Of a stretch of 64,000 nt of DNA, positions 53,474 through 63,071 are shown one piece after another. Position numbers and translations under genes: made by a program. Numbering within the stretch: the stretch's first letter is position 1; every line of letters starts with the position of its first letter. The notes under the pieces are model-generated. The model ran no database searches, was not told the origin of the DNA, and saw only the letters and a program-made list of their open reading frames with translations. Origin of the DNA: Priestia megaterium (lineage in GTDB: Bacteria; Bacillota; Bacilli; Bacillales; Bacillaceae_H); assembly GCA_008180335.1 (NCBI GenBank), contig VTEF01000004.1, positions 409,061 to 473,060 on the forward strand, written 5' to 3'.

Positions 53474-54106
53474 TTGTTACCTCAATATTATACTGTAAAA
53501 CAACAAGGTTCACACGAAATCACCATTCAAAAATCAAGATTTATTTGTCATACAAAACGTGTTTCAACTGAAGAAGAGGCGCAAGCTTTCATTCAAGAAG
53601 TGAAAAAAACACACTGGAATGCTACTCATAATTGTTCAGCTTATTTAATTGGTGAACGTGATCAGTTCCAAAAAGCAAATGATGACGGAGAGCCAAGCGG
53701 AACAGCCGGTGTGCCCATGCTTGAAGTACTGAAAAAAAAGGGATTAAAAGACACAGTTGTCGTTGTAACAAGATATTTTGGGGGAATTAAACTAGGTGCA
53801 GGCGGTTTAGTTCGCGCTTATGGTAAATCTGTTTCTGAAGGATTAAATCAGATTGGAATCGTTAAACGTACGTTAATGCAAGTCATTCACACAAAAGTAG
53901 ATTATACTTGGCTTGGCAAGCTAGAGAATGAATTACGTAGTTCCGTCTATTTATTAAAAGACATTCATTATGCAGATCAAGTTGACATTGAAACCTTTGT
54001 CGAACAGAGTCAAACAGATGCGTTTATTGAATGGATGACTGAGTTGACCAATGGCCAATCCACTATCTCTACAGGTGAGATGACCTATCTAGAAGAAGAT
54101 GTGTAA
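53474..54106 (+). CDS. yvyE: YigZ/IMPACT family protein YvyE
   Basis: A 210-residue IMPACT-family protein. It has the signature VTRYFGGIKLGAGGLVRAYGKSV (about residues 97-119, by fragments) and the NDDGEPSGTAGVPMLEVL block near 73. The start is a TTG at 53474 with GGGAGG 11-12 bases upstream, and the product begins LPQYYTVKQQGSHEITIQKSRF as in homologues. Family members act in stress-response or translation-associated roles; the function in Bacillus is not settled. It lies between degS and tagV as in B. subtilis. Confidence 0.92.
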   Translation: MLPQYYTVKQQGSHEITIQKSRFICHTKRVSTEEEAQAFIQEVKKTHWNATHNCSAYLIGERDQFQKANDDGEPSGTAGVPMLEVLKKKGLKDTVVVVTRYFGGIKLGAGGLVRAYGKSVSEGLNQIGIVKRTLMQVIHTKVDYTWLGKLENELRSSVYLLKDIHYADQVDIETFVEQSQTDAFIEWMTELTNGQSTISTGEMTYLEEDV

Positions 54107-54271
54107 GGGATTATTTACGAACAATTAAAAACATTGTACAATGAAACGTAGCGCAACTAGCCAATAGTTGCGCTACCTGTAAAGAGAGCAATTATTGTCA
54201 TATTCGTACAGACAGCAACGTTAAAAATAGACAATCTTCTCTTTCTTGTGACAAACTTTGTTCTCTATGGA

Positions 54272-54289
54272 TTGAAGTTTTACTTTACA
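54272..54289 (+). promoter_or_regulatory. Recurring motif upstream of tagV
   Basis: The plus strand reads TTGAAGTTTTACTTTACA, the same family as the copies near hprK, cccB, degV and tagO, but in the opposite orientation relative to its gene. Its function is unknown. Confidence 0.3.
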
Positions 54290-54345
54290 ACATATACTAC
54301 TCAATAAAATATATGTGGGAATATTTTCATTAAAGGAGAAAGCAT

Positions 54346-55344
54346 ATGGCTCAATATAGGCGTTTTCAGAAAAGAGTGAATCGCAAAAAGCGAAGAAGAC
54401 GATTGTTTTCTTTTTTGCTCCTGCCAATTTTAATTATTGGCTTAACAGCAACTGCTTATGGCTCTTATTTATTTGCTAAAGCAAAAGGAATTGCGTCCAA
54501 TTCATTTGAAAGTCTAGGTGGCCGGGAAACCTCGCCAATGAGAGATCGAAAGATTGATCCTAAAAAAGATAATATATCAATTCTTTTTATGGGTGTTGAT
54601 GATAGTGAAACACGGAATTTTGGTTCATCTGCTCGAACAGATGCGCTAATTTTAGCCACACTCAATGAAGATGATAAAACGGTTAAATTAGTAAGTATTC
54701 CGCGTGACTCACGTGTATATATTCCTGAAAAAGAGAAAAAGGACAAAATTACTCATGCTCATGCATATGGTGGACCGAAAGCAACGGTTGAAACTGTTGA
54801 GGAGTTGTTTGATGTACCGGTTGACTACTATGTTAAACTTAACTTTAAAGCCTTCACAGACATTGTTGATTCTCTCGGTGGTATTGATTTTGATGTTCCT
54901 TATGATCTAAAAGAAAAAGATTCAAAAGATCGACACAATGGGATTGTTCTTAAAGCTGGCGAGCAACATTTAAATGGAGAAGAAGCACTTGCAATTGCTA
55001 GAACTCGCAAGCTTGATAGTGATATTGAACGCGGGAAGCGGCAACAGCAACTTATTCAAGCAATGATGAAGGAAGCTTCCTCCATCGGCTCCTTAACAAA
55101 GTATGGAAATGTGCTTGAAGCAGTTGGTGATAATATGAAAACAAACTTAATGTTTGGAGAAATGTTATCTTTTTATGACTATGCATCAAAGGATGTAGAT
55201 ATTGAAACCTTAAATCTAAAAGGTACAGATGACAAGGTAAACGGAGTTTACTACTACGAATTAAGTGATGAATCTATTGAAGATATTCGTGACACATTAC
55301 ATGAGCATTTAGGTCTAGACTCCACTTCTACTATAGAAGAATAA
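54346..55344 (+). CDS. tagV: LytR-CpsA-Psr family wall-polymer transferase (TagV-like)
   Basis: A 332-residue LCP protein that attaches wall teichoic acid or other anionic polymers to peptidoglycan. A basic N-terminus (RRFQKRVNRKKRRRRLF) precedes one membrane helix (about 20-45), and the LCP domain shows ILFMGVDDSE, ARTDALILATLN, VSIPRDSRVYIP and AIARTRKLDSDIERGKRQQQLI, with the conserved Asp and Arg residues. It lies next to tagO, the first enzyme of the polymer pathway. It starts at ATG after AAAGGAG. Confidence 0.9.
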   Translation: MAQYRRFQKRVNRKKRRRRLFSFLLLPILIIGLTATAYGSYLFAKAKGIASNSFESLGGRETSPMRDRKIDPKKDNISILFMGVDDSETRNFGSSARTDALILATLNEDDKTVKLVSIPRDSRVYIPEKEKKDKITHAHAYGGPKATVETVEELFDVPVDYYVKLNFKAFTDIVDSLGGIDFDVPYDLKEKDSKDRHNGIVLKAGEQHLNGEEALAIARTRKLDSDIERGKRQQQLIQAMMKEASSIGSLTKYGNVLEAVGDNMKTNLMFGEMLSFYDYASKDVDIETLNLKGTDDKVNGVYYYELSDESIEDIRDTLHEHLGLDSTSTIEE

Positions 55345-55348
55345 CCAT

Positions 55349-55384
55349 AAAACCCCTCCTTGGATAAATCCAAGGAGGGGTTTT
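55349..55384. terminator. Bidirectional terminator between tagV and tagO
   Basis: The stem AAAACCCCTCCTTGG/CCAAGGAGGGGTTTT, an almost perfect 14-15-base stem with a short loop, separates two convergent genes. Confidence 0.92.
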
Positions 55385-55385
55385 G

Positions 55386-56447
55386 TTAGTTTTTCATCCG
55401 ACTATAACGCAAACCGCGGAACATATTAAGCAATGGACGATACGTTTTATCCACTAATCCAATTTTTTCAACAATAATCTCAATTGCAAACAATAATATA
55501 GCTAGTACAAGAAATGAGCCCCACATGGTTTCTACTTTTGAAAAAATAACCGCTGCTAATCCAAAAATTGCACTCATTCCATAAATAATAAGCACTGTTT
55601 GGCGGTGACTATAGCCTAATCGAAGTAGACAGTGGTGCAAATGTGACTTGTCAGGTGCTGACAATGGCTGCTTTTTCACAATGCGGCGAATAATTGCAAA
55701 AATTGTGTCTGAAATTGGCACGCCTAAGATAATAACCGGTACAATAAACGAAATTACTGTTACGTTTTTAAATCCAAGCAAGGCTAAAACAGAAATCATG
55801 TAGCCTAAAAATAGTGCTCCTGTATCTCCCATGAAAATTTTTGCTGGGTGAAAATTATAAATTAAGAAGCCAAGTGTACTCCCTAACACAATAAAGCCCA
55901 TGCTCGTTACAAACATGTTCCCCATCATAATCGCCATTCCAGAGATGGTAATTAGCACAATAGATGAAACACCTGCAGCTAAGCCATCTAAACCATCAAT
56001 TAAGTTAATTGCATTTGTAATACCAACAATCCACAAAATTGTAATCGGAATGCTTAAGATTCCAAATTCTAACCTTCCGTCAAACGGTAAGTTAATGAAG
56101 TCAATTTGTACACCGCCATACACAACAACAATCAATGCTGCTACTAGCTGGCCGGCTAATTTAATTTTAGCCGACAATTCAATCATGTCGTCTAATACAC
56201 CCGTAATCACAATGATGAGACTCCCAATCACAATTGGAAGTGCGTATTCACTGGTTGGTTGTAAAATGAAATATCCAACCAAAAAACTAATAAATATCGC
56301 TAAGCCTCCAAGGCGAGGCATAATTTTTTGATGAACTTTCCGTTGATTTGGTTTATCTGTCGCACCTATTTTAAACGCTAACTTTTTGACAAGTGGAGTG
56401 ATCAGAATAGATGTAATAAAACAAACAAACAAGGTCAAATATAACAT
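55386..56447 (-). CDS. tagO: Undecaprenyl-phosphate N-acetylglucosaminyl-1-phosphate transferase TagO
   Basis: TagO starts wall teichoic acid synthesis by moving GlcNAc-1-P to undecaprenyl phosphate. From ATG 56447 (GAGGAGGG upstream) it has 353 residues with about ten membrane helices. The WecA/MraY-type motifs are visible as GVLDDMIELSAK, NAINLIDGLDGLAAGV and IFMGDTGALFLGY, with the Asp-rich cytoplasmic loops, and HLHHCLLRLGYSHRQTV near residue 285 (all given by fragments). It may also start teichuronic acid-like polymers built from the sugars made at 60.7-64 kb. Confidence 0.96.
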   Translation of the reverse strand: MLYLTLFVCFITSILITPLVKKLAFKIGATDKPNQRKVHQKIMPRLGGLAIFISFLVGYFILQPTSEYALPIVIGSLIIVITGVLDDMIELSAKIKLAGQLVAALIVVVYGGVQIDFINLPFDGRLEFGILSIPITILWIVGITNAINLIDGLDGLAAGVSSIVLITISGMAIMMGNMFVTSMGFIVLGSTLGFLIYNFHPAKIFMGDTGALFLGYMISVLALLGFKNVTVISFIVPVIILGVPISDTIFAIIRRIVKKQPLSAPDKSHLHHCLLRLGYSHRQTVLIIYGMSAIFGLAAVIFSKVETMWGSFLVLAILLFAIEIIVEKIGLVDKTYRPLLNMFRGLRYSRMKN

Positions 56448-56859
56448 GTAGACCCTCCTCAGGTTTATGTTAACCAAAACCATAACAAATGTATCTTATA
56501 CTTTTTATTTGGATAATATTACATTAAAAAAACCATTTATTTTGCTTTAACAAACGATAAAGAGACATTCATTATTCATAAAAAGTACAGTAAACTGAAC
56601 TACCAATTAGCAGAGTCTATATTCCACCACTCATTGAAGTTTCACTTTACTTCCCATAAGCTTATTTTTCTCCTAAAGTGGATTATATCACATTGATTCT
56701 ACTACTTAAATAAGAAATTATCTTCAAATATACATAACTACTATTTTTTATATCTACCTTTTTTATTACATTCCCAACAGAAACATCCTGAAAATCATTT
56801 TTAAAAATCTCGACTAAAAGACTGATTCTACATCTATCAATCAAAAGCACCCTAATTTA
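56448..56859. other. AT-rich region between the CAP protein gene and tagO
   Basis: About 410 bases with no supported gene and no clear terminator for the gene upstream on the minus strand. It includes a copy of the recurring motif at 56634-56650. A tagO promoter must lie here but no pair of hexamers stands out. Confidence 0.5.
56634..56650 (-). promoter_or_regulatory. Recurring motif upstream of tagO
   Basis: The minus strand reads GTAAAGTGAAACTTCAA, the core of the recurring motif without an adjacent TATAAT-like hexamer. It lies 190 bases before tagO. Confidence 0.35.
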
Positions 56860-58332
56860 TTACTCACTATAATAGTTTTGGGTGTAATAAGGTATATTTC
56901 GAGAATCAAATGAAACACCTATTCCTAAAAATCTCCAGTCTGTATATAGAATGTTTCGCCGGTGACTTAATGAATTCATTAATTCTTCATGAGCATAAAT
57001 GCTGCTAAATTGTCCCATTGCGATATTTTCTCCCGCAATTCGATAATCAATTTGATCATTATAAATTCGGTCAAAAGGTGTTTCGCCTTTTAAATTACCA
57101 TGGCTGAAATAGTGATTTTCAGCCATATCTAGACTATGTGATAAAGCTGTCTTAGCAATGCGGTCATTCCATTCAACGAGTGATAAACCATATTTGCTGC
57201 GAGTTGAATTAATTAAATCAAACATCTGAAGTTGAAAGCCTCTTTGTAGTTCTACACTTTGCTTAGCATAAAATCCCTGCTTTTTTTGCTCCATGTTTTT
57301 TTGCAGAAGTTGCACTGCTGTTAACCGATTTGAATCTTGGGTATCATAAAAACAAGTAAGGTACATGTTTTCAATTTCATACGTATCATATTCATTATCT
57401 TCTATATTATACGTCATTCCCTGTTTTTGAAGGTCTCTAACAGGATTCCCTAATTTTTTACGAACTTCTTCTTTAGTGGCTCCTAATTTTAACCCATTAT
57501 TCCCGATAAAGCCTGTTTGGTTCGTATACAAGCCTGTTACTTTTCCTTTTGTGTAACTAACCATAAAAAATTGATCATAATGATGATGATAAGCATGCCA
57601 ATATGATCCATATTCATTTAATGTTGAACGATTAGGCAGACCAAACTTTTCTTCTACCTCTTCTTGGGCATCTCCGATAGTAACACCGTGAATGGAGTAT
57701 GGCTTCACTGAAGAAGAGCGATGAACCTTCTTCAGCGTATTCCGTTCATTTTGGTAAATTGCATAGAATAACGTCACCGCTTCTCCTCTTGTTATTCGTT
57801 CATCAGGCTGAAACCCCTCATATGTATGAGCTTTATGAGTAGAATCTTTCACAAGTTCTTGATCATATAACCACATGACCGCTTGTTTTTCAGATTGTTC
57901 TTTTCCAGTTAACGCCTCTACAAGCAACTTAGCTGCTTGTCCTCGTTTGATGTTATAAATAGATGACCCCTTATCATTAGATACAGCTAAATTATATCGG
58001 TCTGCCAATTCATAAATCATAGAAAAGTCATCAAAAAAATGGTTTTGTTCAATTTCTTTTGGCTTAAAATAGCGAAACATCATTTTTAAAAAATCCAGTT
58101 CAGTCATTTCATCATACGGATGTAACTTTGTGTCTTCATTATTTAAACGAAGAACCTTATTAGTTAATGACCACTCAACAGACTCTGCCCAATAAGCAGA
58201 TGCATCGTAATCTTCATAAGAGCTTGCTTTTTTACCTGTTTTAACCTGATCTGAATTTGAAGTAGGAATCTTCCCCGAAATCATAATGAAAATGATAGAC
58301 AATGAAATCATAGCTATACTTACTTTTTTCAA
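56860..58332 (-). CDS. Secreted protein with SLH-like repeats, CAP-associated region and CAP domain
   Basis: The start is taken at TTG 58332, eight bases after GAGGTG, because a -10 element (58364-58369) lies between it and the upstream ATG 58386. The 490-residue product has a signal peptide or N-terminal helix (KKVSIAMISLSIIFIMIS), two SLH-like segments (AYWAESVEWSL and DERITRGEAVTLFYAI) within about 45-195, CAP-associated repeats with GVTIGDAQEEVEEKFGLP and GLKLGATKEEVRKKLGNP (about 215-310), and a C-terminal CAP/SCP domain (FDLINSTRSKYGLS...HSLDMAENHYFSH). Attachment to the wall through the SLH segments is inferred. It is oriented toward tagO; the enzymatic role is unknown. Confidence 0.85.
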   Translation of the reverse strand: MKKVSIAMISLSIIFIMISGKIPTSNSDQVKTGKKASSYEDYDASAYWAESVEWSLTNKVLRLNNEDTKLHPYDEMTELDFLKMMFRYFKPKEIEQNHFFDDFSMIYELADRYNLAVSNDKGSSIYNIKRGQAAKLLVEALTGKEQSEKQAVMWLYDQELVKDSTHKAHTYEGFQPDERITRGEAVTLFYAIYQNERNTLKKVHRSSSVKPYSIHGVTIGDAQEEVEEKFGLPNRSTLNEYGSYWHAYHHHYDQFFMVSYTKGKVTGLYTNQTGFIGNNGLKLGATKEEVRKKLGNPVRDLQKQGMTYNIEDNEYDTYEIENMYLTCFYDTQDSNRLTAVQLLQKNMEQKKQGFYAKQSVELQRGFQLQMFDLINSTRSKYGLSLVEWNDRIAKTALSHSLDMAENHYFSHGNLKGETPFDRIYNDQIDYRIAGENIAMGQFSSIYAHEELMNSLSHRRNILYTDWRFLGIGVSFDSRNIPYYTQNYYSE

Positions 58333-58363
58333 GATGACATCACCTCTGTCTATCTTTTTTTTC

Positions 58364-58372
58364 ATTATATCA
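58364..58372 (-). promoter_or_regulatory. Extended -10 promoter of the CAP/SLH gene
   Basis: The minus strand reads TGATATAAT, an extended -10 with a perfect hexamer (58364-58369). The -35 is weak. It lies about 30 bases before the TTG start. Confidence 0.45.
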
Positions 58373-58522
58373 AACGAATAGCTCATTTAAGATTACTTTT
58401 AATATTTTTCTTAAATTGGCAAAATGGACTCATGCTTCCCATATGCACGCTAGTTATTAGGTACTGACAATATCGCTTTTCCTCTCCGGCAACTAATTAA
58501 TATTAAAAAATATAAGAAAATT

Positions 58523-58548
58523 TGAAACCTTTTTACACAACCATCGTA
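58523..58548 (+). promoter_or_regulatory. Sigma-W promoter of yuaF-floT
   Basis: TGAAAC (58523-58528), a 16-base spacer and CGTA (58545-58548), an exact match to the sigma-W consensus, 38 bases before the TTG start of yuaF. The B. subtilis yuaFGI operon is sigma-W dependent. Confidence 0.88.
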
Positions 58549-58585
58549 ATACATATTATAGAAAAACTGGAAAGGAGAGATTCGA

Positions 58586-59107
58586 TTGGAGCTGTTCGGT
58601 GTACCTATTCAATCACTGTATCTGTATACGCTAATTGCATTTGGAAGTATGACCTTTATCTATATTTTATTTAGCGATGTCATTGAAGGAATGTTTGAAG
58701 GCATGCCTGTTGTCAATCCTACGCTTATTTTTTCATTTTTTACACTTTTCAGCGCATGCGGTTATATATTTGAACTTATTCATCCATTTTCAAGCATTCT
58801 GATTATGCTAAGTTCTATTGTAATTAGTCTGTTATTAGTTACATTATTGAATATTTTTGTTCTTATTCCGTTGTCATCTGCTGAAGAATCCATTGCCTTC
58901 ACCGAACAGTCATTAACAGGACGACTAGCAACCGTTATTACATCCATTCCACCTGAAGGATTTGGTGAAATAATGATTGAAGGAATAAGCGGAACCATTG
59001 CAAAACCTGCAATTAGCTTTAAAAATGTGCCTATCCCCTCTGGAACAAAAGTATTAATTGTTGATATTAAACAGGGAAATGCATTAGTTGTTTTATACAA
59101 TGAATGA
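58586..59107 (+). CDS. yuaF: NfeD-like membrane protein YuaF
   Basis: A 173-residue protein with an N-terminal helix and three further membrane helices (about residues 13-105), followed by a small OB-fold NfeD-type domain (TGRLATVITSIPPEGFGEIMIEG...TKVLIVDIKQGNALVVL). The start is a TTG at 58586, seven bases after AAAGGAG. YuaF partners flotillin FloT and is co-transcribed with it; here the two are 53 bases apart. Confidence 0.9.
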   Translation: MELFGVPIQSLYLYTLIAFGSMTFIYILFSDVIEGMFEGMPVVNPTLIFSFFTLFSACGYIFELIHPFSSILIMLSSIVISLLLVTLLNIFVLIPLSSAEESIAFTEQSLTGRLATVITSIPPEGFGEIMIEGISGTIAKPAISFKNVPIPSGTKVLIVDIKQGNALVVLYNE

Positions 59108-59160
59108 ATCAATGATAGTCAGCTCTTTCTAAACTAACTATATACAAGGAGGATTTCCTT

Positions 59161-60687
59161 ATGCTCTCTACACCTATATTAATTATTATTGGAATTGTTG
59201 TTTTTTTATTAATTGCACTCATTGGTGTATTTATTACAAAATATCGTACTGCTGGTCCTGATGAGGCCCTGATTGTAACAGGCAGTTACTTAGGAAGTAA
59301 AAATGTGCATGTAGATGAATCAGGGAACAAAATTAAGATTGTACGTGGCGGCGGTACGTTTGTCTTACCTGTTTTTCAACAGGCTGAGCCTCTCAGTTTG
59401 TTATCGAGCAAACTAGAAGTTTCAACTCCAGAAGTCTATACCGAACAAGGTGTTCCTGTAATGGCTGATGGTGTATCAATCATTAAAATTGGAGGTTCTA
59501 TTTCAGAAATCGCAACAGCAGCTGAACAATTTTTAGGTAAAGCAAAAGAAGACCGTGAAACTGAAGCACGAGAAGTATTAGAGGGTCACTTGCGTTCAAT
59601 TTTAGGTTCCATGACCGTTGAAGAAATTTATAAAAACCGTGAAAAATTTTCACAGGAAGTACAGCGTGTGGCATCTCAGGACTTGGCAAAAATGGGATTA
59701 GTTATTGTTTCATTTACGATTAAAGATGTACGCGATAAAAATGGTTATTTAGATTCTCTTGGTAAACCTCGCATCGCTCAAGTGAAAAGAGATGCTGATA
59801 TTGCCACTGCAGAAGCCGAAAAAGAAACACGCATTAAGCGTGCCGAAGCACATAAAGATGCTCAAAAGGCAGAGCTTGAACGCAATACAGAAATTGCTGA
59901 AGCTGAGAAAATGAACCAGTTAAAAACAGCCGAGTATCGTCGTGAACAGGATATTGCCAAAGCACGCGCTGACCAAGCATATGACTTAGAAACTGCACGT
60001 GCTAAACAAGAAGTAACCGAACAAGAAATGCAAATTCGAATCATTGAACGTCAAAAACAAATTGAACTAGAAGAAAAAGAAATTTTGCGCCGTGAACGTC
60101 AATATGATTCTGAAGTAAAGAAAAAAGCCGATGCAGATCGTTATTCAGTTGAACAATCTGCCGCTGCTGAAAAAGCTAAGCAATTAGCAGAAGCAGATGC
60201 AAACAAGTACCGAATTGAAGCAATGGCCAGAGCCGAAGCTGAACGTGTACGTATTGATGGTCTTGCTAAAGCCGAAGCCGAGCGTGCACAGGGTGAAACA
60301 GAAGCAGATATTATTCGTTTAAAAGGGTTAGCAGAAGCAGAAGCCAAACAAAAAGTAGCAGAAGCGTTCGAACAATTCGGTCAAGCCGCTATTCTTGATA
60401 TGATCATTAAAATGCTTCCTGAATATGCAAAACAAGTGGCTAGCCCTCTTTCAAATATTGATAAAATTACAGTTGTCGATACAGGTAGCAGCGGGGAAAA
60501 TGGTGGAGCAAATAAAGTAACAGGCTATGCAACAAACTTAATGTCCACATTGCAAGAATCATTAAAAGCTTCCTCTGGCCTTGATGTAAAAGAGTTGATT
60601 GAAAATTTCTCAGGTAAAGGAAATGTGCGTCAAAGCTTGGATGCATTAACAGAAGAAATGAAAGCAGACAAAGAAACCAAAAAATAA
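59161..60687 (+). CDS. floT: Flotillin-like protein FloT
   Basis: A 508-residue flotillin organising membrane microdomains. It has an N-terminal membrane hairpin (PILIIIGIVVFLLIALIGVFI), an SPFH/band-7 domain (about 30-200) and a long Ala/Glu-rich coiled coil (AEAEKETRIKRAEAHKDAQKAELERNTEIAEAEK, given by its ends) to about residue 400. GGAGG precedes the ATG. It follows yuaF behind a sigma-W promoter and ends at a strong terminator. Confidence 0.96.
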   Translation: MLSTPILIIIGIVVFLLIALIGVFITKYRTAGPDEALIVTGSYLGSKNVHVDESGNKIKIVRGGGTFVLPVFQQAEPLSLLSSKLEVSTPEVYTEQGVPVMADGVSIIKIGGSISEIATAAEQFLGKAKEDRETEAREVLEGHLRSILGSMTVEEIYKNREKFSQEVQRVASQDLAKMGLVIVSFTIKDVRDKNGYLDSLGKPRIAQVKRDADIATAEAEKETRIKRAEAHKDAQKAELERNTEIAEAEKMNQLKTAEYRREQDIAKARADQAYDLETARAKQEVTEQEMQIRIIERQKQIELEEKEILRRERQYDSEVKKKADADRYSVEQSAAAEKAKQLAEADANKYRIEAMARAEAERVRIDGLAKAEAERAQGETEADIIRLKGLAEAEAKQKVAEAFEQFGQAAILDMIIKMLPEYAKQVASPLSNIDKITVVDTGSSGENGGANKVTGYATNLMSTLQESLKASSGLDVKELIENFSGKGNVRQSLDALTEEMKADKETKK

Positions 60688-60696
60688 GCCCAAACT

Positions 60697-60722
60697 AAAA
60701 ACCACCCAATTGGGTGGTTTTT
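60697..60722. terminator. Terminator between floT and the tagA-like gene
   Basis: The stem AAAACCACCCAATTGGGTGG(TTTT) is a perfect palindrome of about 26 bases that ends at the last bases of the convergent tagA-like gene, so it may serve both strands. Confidence 0.88.
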
Positions 60723-61428
60723 AGCCTTTTAATACTCGAATTAAAAATTTAGGCAAGTCTAATTGTCTTTTCCAACGCCACGGTTCTTTGATTAAACGGT
60801 ATAACCATTCTAAACCAAACTTTTGAAACATTACAGGCGCTCGATTTAATCGGCCCGAAATAACATCAAACGAACCACCTACACCTTGGTAAACAGATGG
60901 TGTTAGATGCTCTTTGTTTTTGATAATCCAGTTTTCTTGTCTAGGGCTACCTAATGCAACAAAGATAATCTCAGCGCCTGAGCGATTAATGGTTTCATTA
61001 ATGATAACCTCATCCTTCTCATAACCATCTAGCGTACCTACGATTTGAATGCCAGGAAACATCTCTTCTAATTTCTCTTTGGCCTCATTGGCTATACCTG
61101 GCTTTGCTCCATATAAGAAAATTTTCTTATGATGCTGTGCAGCTGCTTCACAAAGCTTTAACATCATATCGATGCCGGTAACACGCTCTCGAATCTTTCC
61201 TTTTTTTAACTTCGACGCTAAGATCACACCAACACCATCTGGAATTTGATACGTCGCTTGATTCAATAAAAGACGCAACGATTCATCATGTTGTGCTTTC
61301 ATAATTTTTTCAGGATTAATCGCGACAATAAACGACTTTTTATTGTGATTGATATCATCTAAAAGCTTAGCTGTAAGCTCGTTATATGTGTCACTGCATA
61401 CATCTATACCTAAGATGTTTTCTTTCAT
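60721..61428 (-). CDS. WecG/TagA/CpsF family glycosyltransferase
   Basis: A 235-residue GT26 glycosyltransferase. The family block FIVAINPEKIMKAQ near residue 33, IPDGVGVILASKL near 82, LYGAKPGIANEAK near 124 and VALGSPRQENWIIKN near 183 are intact. TagA adds ManNAc to GlcNAc-PP-undecaprenol; WecG adds ManNAcA. Because a UDP-ManNAc dehydrogenase gene lies 43 bases upstream, transfer of ManNAcA is possible (inference). It is followed by a terminator. Confidence 0.9.
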   Translation of the reverse strand: MKENILGIDVCSDTYNELTAKLLDDINHNKKSFIVAINPEKIMKAQHDESLRLLLNQATYQIPDGVGVILASKLKKGKIRERVTGIDMMLKLCEAAAQHHKKIFLYGAKPGIANEAKEKLEEMFPGIQIVGTLDGYEKDEVIINETINRSGAEIIFVALGSPRQENWIIKNKEHLTPSVYQGVGGSFDVISGRLNRAPVMFQKFGLEWLYRLIKEPWRWKRQLDLPKFLIRVLKG

Positions 61429-61471
61429 TACATCACCTATTTAACAAGAATTAGCACACTACATCTTATCT

Positions 61472-62755
61472 TTATAAAGTAGACGCTTTTGAATCTCCAA
61501 GTAAAACAACATCAAAACCAGCATCCTGCCACTTATCACGTTGAATACAATTTTTTGTATCGAAAATTATTTTTGTACGCATTTGATCTTCAACTGACGA
61601 TGGAAGAAGCTCTTTGAATTCATTATGATCTGTTAAAATTAACAGAATATCTGCGTGAGAAACAGCTTCTTCTAAGCTTTGTGTTTGGCGCTCAATTTTA
61701 TTTTCTTTAATATGTGGATCAAATGCTGTGTAATCCACACCTAATTTCTCAAGATGTTTAAGAACATCCGTTGATGGACTTTCACGCATATCATCAATAT
61801 TTCCTTTAAAGGCTAGACCTAAAACAGCTACTCTTCCGTGCTGAATGCCTTTTTTAGCTAAAATATCTTTTACTTTTAACGCTGTATATTCTGGCATTGA
61901 ATCATTTGTATGACGAGAAAGAGTAATAATTTTAGCAAGCTCTGGCTGCAGTTCTGTTAAGAACCATGGATCAACAGCGATACAATGCCCGCCAACACCA
62001 GGACCTGGCAAGTGAATGTTCACACGCGGATGGTAGTTCGCTAGCTTAATCGCTTCCCATGCATTGACCCCAATTTTCTCACTAATTTTTGCCAGTTCAT
62101 TAGCAAAGGCAATATTTACATCGCGATACGTATTTTCAATTACCTTCACCATTTCCGCTGTTGTTGCATCTGTTACATGGATATTCCCTTTAACAAATAT
62201 TTGATAAAGCTCCACTGTTAAGCGGCTTGATTCTTCGTTAATTCCTCCAACAATTCGATCATTGTTGACAAGTTCTTCAAATACTTTTCCTGGAATTACC
62301 CGCTCAGGTGAATGTGAAACAAATAAATCGGTTCCGATCTCAAGTCCAGTCTCACGCAATACTGGCAGCATCACATCTTCAACTGTACGAGGTGGAACTG
62401 TTGATTCTAAAATCACTAAATTCCCTTTACGCACATAAGGAACAATCGACTTCGTTGCTTCTCGAACGTAATTTAAATTAGCTGTCTTGTCATCATTAAT
62501 TGGGGAAGGAACCGCAATAATGAATACATCTGCTTCTTCCGCTTTTGTACTGACTGTAAAATGACCATTATCTACTGCAGCTTCTAAACGCTCTTGCAAA
62601 CCATTTTCTTCTATATGAAGTTGCTTATTTCTAATTAACTTTACTGCTTGTTCATTTACGTCAACACCATGTACCTGCAAACCGTGATTTGCAAACATAA
62701 CAGCTGTTGGTAAACCAATATATCCCAAACCAACTACACATAATTTCTTTGCCAT
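61472..62755 (-). CDS. wecC: UDP-N-acetyl-D-mannosamine dehydrogenase
   Basis: A 427-residue UDP-sugar dehydrogenase. The NAD fold starts at once (CVVGLGYIGLPTAVMFA), the catalytic cysteine is in PGPGVGGHCIAVDPWFL (near residue 262) and the WecC-type hinge AVPSPINDDKTANL near 105. The GHCIAVDP wording, instead of the GGSCFPKD of UDP-glucose dehydrogenases, argues for UDP-ManNAc as substrate. Product: UDP-ManNAcA. It shares direction with the TagA-like gene. Confidence 0.88.
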   Translation of the reverse strand: MAKKLCVVGLGYIGLPTAVMFANHGLQVHGVDVNEQAVKLIRNKQLHIEENGLQERLEAAVDNGHFTVSTKAEEADVFIIAVPSPINDDKTANLNYVREATKSIVPYVRKGNLVILESTVPPRTVEDVMLPVLRETGLEIGTDLFVSHSPERVIPGKVFEELVNNDRIVGGINEESSRLTVELYQIFVKGNIHVTDATTAEMVKVIENTYRDVNIAFANELAKISEKIGVNAWEAIKLANYHPRVNIHLPGPGVGGHCIAVDPWFLTELQPELAKIITLSRHTNDSMPEYTALKVKDILAKKGIQHGRVAVLGLAFKGNIDDMRESPSTDVLKHLEKLGVDYTAFDPHIKENKIERQTQSLEEAVSHADILLILTDHNEFKELLPSSVEDQMRTKIIFDTKNCIQRDKWQDAGFDVVLLGDSKASTL

Positions 62756-63071
62756 TACAGAAAATCTCCTTTATATGACATACTTAGTAACTGAAACCTA
62801 CCTGCTATTATATCGAAAAATGTTGTATCATGATAGCATTTATATAAAATCATGAAATAATTTCTTTCTAATATATTATGTAACAGTTTCAACAAATTCA
62901 TCACTAAACGATAGATTCATCTTTCAAACCTGTTCTGATAAAGCAAAAGAACTAACCGTAACCACTTTCTGGTTTTCGGCTAGTTCTTCTGATCTTTTAT
63001 ACATTCAACTCATTTCCTTACTTGAATGTCGTATCACTTTATCTCATCACTTTGTTAACATGATTTTTCCT
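62756..63071. other. Intergenic region before wecC
   Basis: About 316 bases without a gene. A TATAAT (62807-62812 on the minus strand) with weak -35 is the best wecC promoter candidate. A terminator for the upstream ugd gene is at 62946-62988. Confidence 0.5.
62946..62988 (-). terminator. Terminator of the UDP-glucose dehydrogenase gene
   Basis: The stem AAGAACTA/TAGTTCTT with an inner paired CCG/CGG segment is followed by TTTTGC on the minus strand, about 80 bases after the stop. Confidence 0.65.
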
